The notes under the pieces were generated by a model. That model ran no database searches, was not told the DNA's origin, and saw only the letters and a list, made by a program, of their open reading frames with translations. Both the position numbers and the translations under genes were made by a program. Positions 57,129 to 64,000 of a DNA stretch of 64,000 bases are shown in pieces. The DNA comes from Sessilibacter corallicola. GTDB taxonomy: Bacteria > Pseudomonadota > Gammaproteobacteria > Pseudomonadales > Cellvibrionaceae. The stretch's first letter is position 1; each line of letters opens with the position of its first letter. The stretch lies in assembly GCF_021290925.1 (NCBI RefSeq), contig NZ_JAJSLX010000004.1, positions 186,001 through 250,000 on the forward strand, read 5' to 3'.

Positions 57129-57683
57129 ATGAATTCAAAGTTTCTATTAACATTTTCGCTATTTTTGTATTTCTCAAGTCAGGCTAGTTCTACTGAATTA
57201 GCATCAGGGAAAGGTTTTGTCATTGGAAAAGTTGATGGGATTTTTCATATAGGAGGTCATGAGTTAAAGGCATTTAAAGTTAAAAATGAGAATAATAAGA
57301 TTCAGTACTTATTAATTACATCGTATACCAATACACTTATTGAAAATGGTGAACCACTTATTTATAACGGTAAAATCACAACTATTAATGACCTACAGCT
57401 GATAAATACTGTTTCAGGTTACATATATAGGCCTAAGGGTTTAACTCATGAAGAGAAATATGCAAAAGAAGCCAAAGAAAAACCACCGGCAGAAATTGGA
57501 ATCCCAGTCAGAGCTGTTTTAACAAAAGAGCAAGAGCGGCACCAAGAAGACCGTGAATCTTTTGAAAAATGGATGCAAATCCTGTCTCTACTAATAGCCT
57601 TGTTGGCTATTGATAAAGCTCTTCATTTACTAAAATACCCCTGGACTAAGCTTATGGGTTTATTACGAAGCCCCAAACCTTAA
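57129..57683 (+). CDS. Secreted or membrane protein in an integron-cassette-like unit
   Basis: A 184-residue protein with a signal peptide (FLLTFSLFLYFSSQASS), a beta-rich soluble domain (GKGFVIGKVDGIFHIGGHE, YLLITSYTN), a charged helix (EEKYAKEAKEKPPAEIG, KEQERHQEDRESFEKW) and a C-terminal membrane segment (ILSLLIALLAIDKALHLL). No family recognised. Its TAA stop lies in the left end of an attC-like site, and GTTAAGG just before its start (57117-57123) is the reverse complement of CCTTAAC at 57678-57684, as expected for the ends of one cassette. Confidence 0.7.
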   Translation: MNSKFLLTFSLFLYFSSQASSTELASGKGFVIGKVDGIFHIGGHELKAFKVKNENNKIQYLLITSYTNTLIENGEPLIYNGKITTINDLQLINTVSGYIYRPKGLTHEEKYAKEAKEKPPAEIGIPVRAVLTKEQERHQEDRESFEKWMQILSLLIALLAIDKALHLLKYPWTKLMGLLRSPKP

Positions 57684-57765
57684 CAAGCGCATCTAGTCAC
57701 AGGCAAAAAGTTCCTGCCGGAACTTCCGTTCCGCTCGTATTTTCCCGGTGAGCTATGCGTTATAA
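57678..57765 (+). repeat. Integron attC-like recombination site
   Basis: An 88-bp imperfect palindrome. The left arm CCTTAACAAGCGCATCTAG and TCACAGG pair with right-arm CCCGGTGAGCTATGCGTTATA, with a central AAGTTCC/GGAACTT hairpin. It overlaps the preceding stop codon and ends in GCGTTATAA, resembling the GTTRRRY core only in part. No integrase gene is in the window. Confidence 0.55.
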
Positions 57766-57790
57766 TTTTTCATACATAGATGTATATATC

Positions 57791-57982
57791 ATGGTAAAAA
57801 TTAAGAGCAAAAATCAGAGTGGTGGGATAACTGCTCACAATGTTAATATCGGTAATTTTCAAACTACTGAAAAAAAGACATTTAGTTTTTTTGAGGTTGT
57901 TGCGATTGTACTTGGTATTCCTGCCAGTATCGTAACATTGCTACAATACTTTGAGATTATTGATGTTTCCCAATGGTTTTAA
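57791..57982 (+). CDS. Small membrane protein with NQSGGITA motif, first gene of RT operon
   Basis: ATG 57791 gives 63 residues (an upstream ATG at 57755 lies within the attC-like site). The N-terminus KSKNQSGGITAHNVNIGNF is beta-prone and Gly/Asn rich. One transmembrane helix follows (FFEVVAIVLGIPASIVTLL), ending DVSQWF. The same NQSGGITA..VNI motif opens the next protein. Ten-nt overlap with that gene. A membrane-acting effector is a reasonable guess, not shown. Confidence 0.6.
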   Translation: MVKIKSKNQSGGITAHNVNIGNFQTTEKKTFSFFEVVAIVLGIPASIVTLLQYFEIIDVSQWF

Positions 57983-58593
57983 ATCAGTCTACAGTCGAGT
58001 CAAAAAATCAGTCTGGAGGAATCACCGCTGATACAGTCAATATAATAAACATAAATAACCCAATCCCAGCATCTGTATTAAGTGAGGTTCAAGAAACTTT
58101 AATTGAGTCTACGGCTGAGCGACCCTATAGTGTTCTTCTATGTCCTCCATCTGAAATGACAGAGGAACAGAAAAATATTGTGAGGCAAATACGAGACTCC
58201 CTTGAGTCATCTAATTTTGAAGTTTTTAATAGTCAAAACCCAGATGATGGGGGTAATTATCCACATATTGCAGAAGCAAAGTTCATAGCATCTAAAAGAT
58301 ATAATAGCGTCATAATTTTTGCTGCTGATGAAAAAACTCTTTCAAAGTTAAGTACATATACATATATAAAAGAAGATCGGTCACTTTCTGAACTTGACAT
58401 GCCTGTAGTCAAAATCAATAAAACAAATGATAAATATTTTGAAAATGGATGCTTGCGCTATGTGGAGGATACAGGAAAAGTATTTTGCTACGAAGAACTT
58501 TGTAGCAATGGAGTTGATAAAGTAATTAAGTATTTGAATAGAAGGCGCTCATTAAATTATAGGCAAGACCGTGGTCGGAGAAGTAGTAAATAA
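57973..58593 (+). CDS. NQSGGITA-motif alpha/beta protein, candidate effector or sensor of RT operon
   Basis: A 206-residue soluble protein. Residues 11-26 are SKNQSGGITADTVNII, nearly matching the preceding protein. Then comes a Rossmann-like domain: strand YSVLLCPPSEMT, helix EEQKNIVRQIRDSLESS, strand FEVFNS, helix, strand YNSVIIFAAD. The layout recalls TIR or nucleoside deoxyribosyltransferase-like folds used as effectors beside bacterial RTs, but I cannot place it in either family. Its stop overlaps the RT start by one base. Confidence 0.7.
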   Translation: MVLNQSTVESKNQSGGITADTVNIININNPIPASVLSEVQETLIESTAERPYSVLLCPPSEMTEEQKNIVRQIRDSLESSNFEVFNSQNPDDGGNYPHIAEAKFIASKRYNSVIIFAADEKTLSKLSTYTYIKEDRSLSELDMPVVKINKTNDKYFENGCLRYVEDTGKVFCYEELCSNGVDKVIKYLNRRRSLNYRQDRGRRSSK

Positions 58594-60053
58594 TGGCTCT
58601 TACTATAAATAAAGATATTATTGTTTGGGGGCTGTCTGTAATTCAGCCAGCCAGCATAAGTGAGTTAAGAGGCTTCCTTTGTGCTGTAACACAGGATGAA
58701 AACGTGGTTCCCGATGGAGATTATTTAGCTGTTACAGTCAAAGAATTAATTTTAATTCACAATGTATTAAAAGTAGCTACTAAACCTGCTCGATATAGCG
58801 TTACTCATAAAGGTGGAATTAGACTTACTAAGAAACTTAGGTATTTAAGAGACAGAATGAGATTATTCTTGCTCAAGGATTCTGCCTATGGTAGGTTTCA
58901 TCTATCATCAGATGTGCTAGATCAGAATTTGGATGATGCTTCGTCATCCTCTAGTATAGGACTTAAATATCAAGATGCACAGCGGTCAAATAGCTTTTTG
59001 GCCGCTGACCAAAAAGCTATTTGGCCGCTGGTCTCAGAGCAATTTCAGATTGGTTCTACTAGCGCATCTGATGACAAAAACACTCCTACTTACGCTGACC
59101 TAGATTGCTACTCATTCGACAGCGCTTATTTTGAAGGCAGTTTGAAAAACACATCTGATTTATCAGAAGCTATTGGAGTTTCAATAAGACTCATAACATC
59201 TATCTGTAAGAAGAAAGAAAAGCACTACCGGTCTTTCGAGATACCTAAAAAAAGAGGAGGTACGAGACCGATTGATTCTCCAAGAACATTTCTAAAAGTC
59301 ATTCAAAAATGGATTAATGATTATTTTATCTATGATCTCAAACAAAGTAATTATTGCTACTCATATAAAAAAGGAGTGTCTATAAAATCACATGCTCAGT
59401 GTCATGAAAAACAAAATTACGTTGCTTGTGTTGATATTGAAGATTTTTATGGAAGTTTGACTAAAGATCACATTTACAATTTGCTGTTAAAAAATAATAA
59501 AGCTCATTCTATAGCTAAAGTTGTTTCTGATTTATGTACTTTTAACAATAAGTTGCCTCAAGGTGCTCCAACAAGCCCAATCCTTAGTAATGCTTTTTTG
59601 TATGATCTAGATAATTATTTGGTGTCTGAGTGTGAAGGACTGAATGTCACATATTCACGATTTGCTGATGACATAACCATAAGTTCTGACAGCAAAGAGA
59701 ACTTGATAAGATTAATATCTATGATTAAAAATTGCTTAAGATCACTAGGTTTATCACTAAAAGATTCAAAAACTAGGATACTTCATAAAAGTCAAAAACA
59801 ACTTGTGACGGGGCTTGTCGTTAATGAAATTGCTAAGCCAGCAAGAACTTACCGGAGAAGAATACGAGCTATATTCCACAAGGCTAAATTATATCCTGAC
59901 AGCTTTAAAGGTAAAGAGAAGGTCCTTCAGGGTTATTTATCTTACTTAAGTTCATACAATTGTTTATCCAGTGATACTCAAAGCGACTATAAACAAACGA
60001 TTCTAAATATAAAAAACCTGACTTCAAGTTCAAATCGCGACAAAAATAGTTAA
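58593..60053 (+). CDS. Retron-type reverse transcriptase with N-terminal extension
   Basis: A 486-residue RT. Retron-type features: region X (SIKSHAQCHEKQNYVACVD, His in place of the usual Asn of NAxxH), VDIEDFYGSL, QGAPTSPILSN, the catalytic YSRFADDITIS, and a VTGLVVNE region Y. The first 180 or so residues are an extra domain with a winged-helix look (ASISELRGFLCAV, YSVTHKGGIRLTKKLRYL) and a Ser-rich linker. No msr/msd RNA could be assigned, so a retron or another defence RT class remains open. Confidence 0.85.
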   Translation: MALTINKDIIVWGLSVIQPASISELRGFLCAVTQDENVVPDGDYLAVTVKELILIHNVLKVATKPARYSVTHKGGIRLTKKLRYLRDRMRLFLLKDSAYGRFHLSSDVLDQNLDDASSSSSIGLKYQDAQRSNSFLAADQKAIWPLVSEQFQIGSTSASDDKNTPTYADLDCYSFDSAYFEGSLKNTSDLSEAIGVSIRLITSICKKKEKHYRSFEIPKKRGGTRPIDSPRTFLKVIQKWINDYFIYDLKQSNYCYSYKKGVSIKSHAQCHEKQNYVACVDIEDFYGSLTKDHIYNLLLKNNKAHSIAKVVSDLCTFNNKLPQGAPTSPILSNAFLYDLDNYLVSECEGLNVTYSRFADDITISSDSKENLIRLISMIKNCLRSLGLSLKDSKTRILHKSQKQLVTGLVVNEIAKPARTYRRRIRAIFHKAKLYPDSFKGKEKVLQGYLSYLSSYNCLSSDTQSDYKQTILNIKNLTSSSNRDKNS

Positions 60054-60222
60054 TGTTCATTAAATACTTTCTCTGAGGCTTTATGCCGTAAACGTTTTCA
60101 TGGTCGTTGGTTGAGTTGTTAGGTAATATGATTACATTGATTCTGTGTTAACGATTTCATACTTTGATTTTTGGGTAAATATTGCCGGATTAGTCCGTTG
60201 GCATTTCACTAAATCCTCGCTT

Positions 60223-60616
60223 CTAGGAATGGTAGAGTGTGACGAAGTAGAAGATCACGCCGCTTAGTTTCTCAATAGCTTTGTACCGATGGAATTCAGT
60301 GCCGTTGTTAGTGGTAATTGTTTTGAACTGAGAAGCATTTTGTAGAATCAACTTCAAAGCTCTTTGGCTCAATTCTTTGGCCGATTTATTGGGCAACTAA
60401 CTTACCAGTTGGAAGGTATTTCGATTTACGTTCAACCTGAGTCAGGATGCAATGTTTACGGCATTTCTTGGCTGATTGTCTGAGGTGTTTCCATAAGCAA
60501 CCTCCGTTGTGTTTGTCTTCCCAAATGTATTTGCAAATAGTTTCGTAACTGATAGATCGTTTCATTATTTTAAACCGTCGGATATACCCTTTGATTTCAA
60601 GTTTAAACCACCGCAA
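60223..60616 (-). pseudogene. IS30-family transposase remnant
   Basis: The 5' part (60616 to about 60386) reads RSISYETICKYIWEDKHNGG and LWKHLRQSAKK, the IS30 transposase core. The 3' part continues in another frame from 60390 (TITTNNGTEFHRYKAIEKLS then FVTLYHS) and stops at 60223. The middle of the catalytic domain is deleted and the catalytic Asp before NGTEFH reads Asn. Non-functional. No clear terminal inverted repeats were found. Confidence 0.85.
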
Positions 60617-60744
60617 TAAAGTAATATGAAGAGGTTAACTGATTGCGGAAAAATGATGCAGTATTCAAGTCTAAACAGTACTAAATTATATATCCAGAAT
60701 TGTTTATTTTGATTCTATTCTAGCAAAGGTTGAGGAGGGTTTTT

Positions 60745-61065
60745 ATGTTGATCTATTGGGTTATTGATACGAAAGTTAAAGTTCAACATAAGAGCACTCT
60801 GACACTGGATGTTAGTGAATATTATTACACACGTTCAGTTGCTCCTTCCGAGACAAAAGAAGCAGCTGTGGTGAATTTAACAAACTTACTCGAAGAGAAA
60901 AGTATCGTCATAGCAGAAGTTCTTTCAATATCAGATTACGAAAGCAAAATTTGGAACAGTGAGCAAGATGAAGATTTTGAGATTGTTGAATCTTTTGAAA
61001 AATCAAGAGCTACAGGCCAAGTTTCTATTGGCTGCGTTGTGTCTGAATTATCTGTCCACCGATGA
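60745..61065 (+). CDS. Hypothetical accessory protein
   Basis: ATG 60745 is supported by GAGGAGG six nt upstream (106 residues). The protein is beta-rich at the start (YWVIDTKVKVQHKSTLTLD) and acidic in the middle. No family recognised. A second frame running through its end also looks coding (see findings), so the C-terminus may be unreliable. Confidence 0.5.
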   Translation: MLIYWVIDTKVKVQHKSTLTLDVSEYYYTRSVAPSETKEAAVVNLTNLLEEKSIVIAEVLSISDYESKIWNSEQDEDFEIVESFEKSRATGQVSIGCVVSELSVHR

Positions 61066-61424
61066 TTTTGAAAAATTGGCAGGATAGTCTACGTCCGTTT
61101 TTAGAGGTAACCCTCATTATGATCCTTACAATCAGATACCCGCACATGAGGGCGCTTGTAAAGTATTATGCAATAGAGCTTGAGGATTCTTTAATACTTT
61201 CTATCCTCGATGCTGGTCTAAACAGCGAGGAAGAGGCGAAGCATTTGAGCCTGTTTGTTTGGAAAATGATCGATAAAATGGCTGAAGATAGAGACAATAA
61301 TAAGATAGTTCTTGGCGGTACAAATAACACGTCAATGCTTCCCGATGTTTCTTACGAAATGGATAATTTCATGGAAAAAACTGGGTTTTCGAAAATCTGG
61401 GAAGATATTTCTGATAACGCATAA
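61062..61424 (+). CDS. Hypothetical accessory protein, start uncertain
   Basis: A 120-residue frame overlapping the previous gene by 4 nt. Only the part from about residue 33 (AIELEDSLILSILDAGLNSE, then WKMIDKMAEDRDNN) looks like a normal acidic helical protein. ATG 61146 is a possible later start. The first 30 codons are probably not the real N-terminus. Confidence 0.45.
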   Translation: MILKNWQDSLRPFLEVTLIMILTIRYPHMRALVKYYAIELEDSLILSILDAGLNSEEEAKHLSLFVWKMIDKMAEDRDNNKIVLGGTNNTSMLPDVSYEMDNFMEKTGFSKIWEDISDNA

Positions 61425-61576
61425 ATTAGAAATCTTTAATTGATTCGGTTGTTTGGTTTTCATTTCTGAGTGCGGGGTATTTTAGTATACTTGTACTTTC
61501 TTGTAGGGTAAATTCCAACATCCGAGTATTTCGAGAAGTTGGCAAGCTTAAAGAAATACATGAAGAAGATATAAAT

Positions 61577-61786
61577 ATGCCATATACCTATAAAGATCTC
61601 ACTTACATCAGAACGGCCTTACAAGTTTACGAGGCAAAGCTGGCAACATTAGAATACGATGATTGCGAAGATGATGAATTTTCTGAAATTCAAGATGATA
61701 TTCAGTATCTTCAACGATTGCTAGCAGTAACCGATGAGGAGATTAAAACCTTAGAAGACAGCGGACCTAGTCTCAATCCAGTTTAG
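61577..61786 (+). CDS. Small acidic coiled-coil protein
   Basis: A 69-residue protein. Long helices (YIRTALQVYEAKLATLEYDD, then IQYLQRLLAVTDEEIKTLED) around an acidic DDCEDDEFSE loop suggest a helical hairpin. No family recognised. Weak ribosome signal (GAAGAAG). Confidence 0.55.
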   Translation: MPYTYKDLTYIRTALQVYEAKLATLEYDDCEDDEFSEIQDDIQYLQRLLAVTDEEIKTLEDSGPSLNPV

Positions 61787-61994
61787 CGGGCAGCAGTATT
61801 GATGGTGCTGTACCTATATATAGAATAGTAAATTCCTGATTGAAATTTTCTGTGTGTGCTATGTATTTATAGAAAACTCTCCTGTAAATAATGTTCCTAA
61901 TATTGTTGTGTGAATCGAAATTTAAATCGTAACTAAGTTACTTATATTTGAATTGGTAATTTTATCCACAAAAACCCATAGGTTAGGGTTTAAC

Positions 61995-62870
61995 TTAAAA
62001 GGCTTTCATAATTTCAATAAATTTATTAACTGCAGGTGTATGAATCGCTTCTTCTCTAAGAACGCAAAATGAAGACCATGGAATTGATACATCTATAGGA
62101 ATTTTTTTTAAGTTATTCTTTTCAAGTTCTTCGGTAAACAGTATTTCAGGCCCGGCAGTAATGTAATCGGATTTAACTGCCATTGCTTTTGCGATTCCAT
62201 AATTATTACAGGTTATAAGAGGGAAGTTTTGCAATGCAGGAGTATTAGCTGCTTCAAGTATCGATTGCGACACTTTGGGTGTGATGCTGTTATAAGCAAG
62301 AATTTCTTCGAGCGAATAGGTTTTGTCTTGATCAAAAACAGGGTGCTCTGGTCTAGCCAGGAATATAATGTCGGCGCTTTTTAAACCGTAGAAGAGAAAG
62401 CCCTCAGGCAGGTCACTAACTTGAAAAGGACCAATACCCACATCTACAGATCCGTCATCTACCATTGAAAGAAGTCTCTCAGAGCTTTCTGTTGATAGTG
62501 ACACCTTAATATTTGATGTCTGCTTTATGAAATCTAGCAGCACTTTTGGAAAGTAGACTTGTTCAGTTATGGGGCCTACTCCGATATTTAAGGTTCCTTC
62601 TTCAAGTTCTGAAAGCCGTTGCACGTGACGCCGCATAGAATCCAGCTTTGATTGGATAAATTGGCCGTTGCCAATTAAGTAGTTAGCTGCTTCCGTAGGG
62701 ATCATGCCACCGCTATATCTATGGAACAGTTCTATCTTGAGAACTTGTTCGAGCCTGCTGATCCTTTTACTGAGGGTCGGTTGGGACATGAAGAGTTTAT
62801 CTGCTGCTTTGTTGACACTGCCTGTTTCAGAAACGGTTTTTATTAAATTTATATCAGAAACATCAAGCAT
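61995..62870 (-). CDS. LysR-family transcriptional regulator
   Basis: I start at ATG 62870 (291 residues), since MLDVSDINLIKTVSETGSVN is the normal LysR N-terminus; the longer frame to 62927 adds 19 unlikely residues. The helix-turn-helix is SVNKAADKLFMSQPTLSKRISRLEQ without gaps near 18-42, followed by the two-lobed effector-binding domain. Divergent from the aldehyde dehydrogenase gene, which it probably controls in response to an aromatic or aldehyde ligand. Confidence 0.92.
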   Translation of the reverse strand: MLDVSDINLIKTVSETGSVNKAADKLFMSQPTLSKRISRLEQVLKIELFHRYSGGMIPTEAANYLIGNGQFIQSKLDSMRRHVQRLSELEEGTLNIGVGPITEQVYFPKVLLDFIKQTSNIKVSLSTESSERLLSMVDDGSVDVGIGPFQVSDLPEGFLFYGLKSADIIFLARPEHPVFDQDKTYSLEEILAYNSITPKVSQSILEAANTPALQNFPLITCNNYGIAKAMAVKSDYITAGPEILFTEELEKNNLKKIPIDVSIPWSSFCVLREEAIHTPAVNKFIEIMKAF

Positions 62871-63236
62871 GATGGGTTCCCATTGATTGAATAATGGCAC
62901 TTCTCTATAGGCTGCCTTTCTTAGCAATATATTTTAGAAGCACATAAGAATCAAATGGTTATCTTCAGCGGGGCCTTTGTGTAATACACACTCATTCATT
63001 TAATGTTGTGGAGGTTTTTCTATGGCGCTGTGTTGAATACCCATGACCATATCAGTGAGACTTATGGATTTTGTGCAGTATCTGGCCACATGTTTTTCTT
63101 CGCAGTGTCAGTTCTGCATAGACAAGACAAAGATGGTTATTAGATTTTTTTTAAACACTTGGAAAATTTATTCATTTCTACGTTTGTTGCATCTTTATTA
63201 GTCTTGGAGAACATAATAAAAACCTAGGAGAGTCTC
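62871..63236. promoter_or_regulatory. Divergent control region between LysR gene and aldehyde dehydrogenase
   Basis: A 366-bp AT-rich gap between two diverging starts, the usual place for a LysR operator. AGGAGA lies 7 nt before the dehydrogenase GTG. I could not single out a T-N11-A site with confidence. Confidence 0.4.
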
Positions 63237-64000
63237 GTGACAGAAGCTAAAGGTCATATCTTGGATGTGGCATCGAAGTTCCACTATCTTGATGCCCTAC
63301 TCGAAAAGCAGAAAGCAGCCTTTCTCAAAATGCCTATGCCGGCGGCTGACCAAAGAATTAAAAACCTAGATCTTTTGCATAACGCTCTGATTAATTACAA
63401 GGATAGATTGATCCTTTCAATCAGTAATGATTTTGGCAATCGAAGTGAATCCGAAACTCTATTAGCAGAAGTGATCCCGTTACTTGAAGGGATTGCTTAT
63501 AACCGTAAGCGACTGAAAAAGTGGATGAGGCCGCAGAAAAGGCATGTGCCTCTTACTTTGCTGCCTGCTTCTGTGAGCGTGCTTTATCAGCCGTTGGGTG
63601 TTGTTGGTATAGTCGTTCCGTGGAACTTTCCGTTGTTTCTTGGATTATCTCCTTTGATTGGTGCGCTCTCAGCAGGTAACAGAGCGATCATCAAAACTTC
63701 AGAATTTGCGCCCCAAACCTCTGCCGTAATCAAAGAAATGCTAGAGACTATTTTTTCGGAAGAAGAAGTGGCTGTAGTCGAAGGTGATGTAGATGTGAGC
63801 CAGGCTTTTACAAAGTTGCCATTTGATCATCTTCTCTTTACAGGGGCAGTTCCAGTTGGGCGAATGGTTATGAAAGCTGCGGCAGAAAACCTTACACCTG
63901 TGACTCTTGAGCTTGGTGGCAAGTCTCCAGCCATCGTTCATAAAGACTTTCCAATGAGCGAAGCAGCTAAGCGCCTGGTTTTTGGTAAGTGTTTCAATGC
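63237..64000 (+). CDS. Coniferyl-aldehyde-dehydrogenase-like protein, 3' end outside the window
   Basis: A GTG at 63237 opens a frame that stays open to the edge (about 254 residues seen of some 470). It has the NAD-dependent aldehyde dehydrogenase core: VVPWNFPLFLGLSPLIGALS near residue 125, FTGAVPVGRMV near 205, and the catalytic Glu in LELGGKSPAIV near 230; the active Cys lies beyond the edge. Short length before the NAD site and LTLLPASVSVLYQPLG fit the CalB group that oxidises coniferyl and similar aldehydes. Confidence 0.88.
   Translation, partial: MTEAKGHILDVASKFHYLDALLEKQKAAFLKMPMPAADQRIKNLDLLHNALINYKDRLILSISNDFGNRSESETLLAEVIPLLEGIAYNRKRLKKWMRPQKRHVPLTLLPASVSVLYQPLGVVGIVVPWNFPLFLGLSPLIGALSAGNRAIIKTSEFAPQTSAVIKEMLETIFSEEEVAVVEGDVDVSQAFTKLPFDHLLFTGAVPVGRMVMKAAAENLTPVTLELGGKSPAIVHKDFPMSEAAKRLVFGKCFN

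Noticed and set aside
57684-57790. Possible msr/msd RNA of the reverse transcriptase
   Set aside because: The palindrome is about 88 bp, too short for a retron RNA, and its overlap with a stop codon plus complementary cassette ends fits attC better.
1-64000. tRNA, rRNA or prophage genes
   Set aside because: Looked for cloverleaf-type GGTTCGAATCC elements, rRNA cores and phage structural or integrase genes and saw none.

Overview
The window reads as a chromosome segment of a free-living, probably marine, gammaproteobacterium with moderate GC. The evidence is the gene content: an LpxH-type lipid A enzyme, GlnRS, NfuA, B12-dependent MetH, a Pseudomonas-type sulfite reductase with its DUF934 partner, a TonB receptor, a TctABC tricarboxylate transporter and an H2-sensing HupTUV module. 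I cannot name the genus from the sequence alone.

Layout. 1-34 kb is mostly core genome: small envelope proteins and a DUF885 lipoprotein; lpxH-ppiB opposite glnS and cysS; small membrane proteins; the sulfite reductase pair; metH; nfuA; a DAHP synthase; an AddAB-like helicase/nuclease pair downstream of murI and a TPR protein; trmA; and a hotdog thioesterase. A 271-bp element with 25-bp terminal inverted repeats sits directly against the metH stop codon.

33.8-39.4 kb is a defence island. It holds a STAND/NB-ARC-TPR (NLR-like) protein whose ATPase frame has no start codon of its own. That frame appears to be joined to a 137-residue N-terminal domain by a -1 ribosomal frameshift at an A6G slippery site. 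Next comes a type I-E-like CRISPR array (12 repeats, 11 spacers) with no cas genes in the window, then a small operon headed by a Tse2-like toxin, then one isolated decayed CRISPR repeat. The NLR sensor region carries an exact 252-bp tandem duplication.

39.5-55.1 kb is metabolic and regulatory. It has a TonB receptor divergent from a BlaI/M56 pair; a porin-TctCBA uptake locus with its DcuS/CitA-like two-component system; and HupE (nickel) divergent from HupT-HupU-HupV, a cytoplasmic H2 sensor with its kinase.

55.1-62 kb is an AT-rich accessory region. It holds BrnT followed by two short BrnA-like proteins without the DNA-binding half, a decayed copy of the 3' end of hupV, a gene ending in an integron attC-like site, and a candidate retron-like operon. 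In that operon a small membrane protein and a 206-residue alpha/beta protein share an N-terminal NQSGGITA motif and precede a retron-type reverse transcriptase with a long N-terminal extension. An IS30 transposase remnant and small orphan genes follow. The window ends with a LysR regulator divergent from an aldehyde dehydrogenase that runs off the edge.

A recurring oddity is that several genes are followed by short (14-22 bp) degenerate tandem repeats, some of which repeat the gene's own last codons and stop codon in frame.

The best candidates for undescribed biology are the frameshift-fused NLR and the motif-linked three-gene reverse transcriptase operon.
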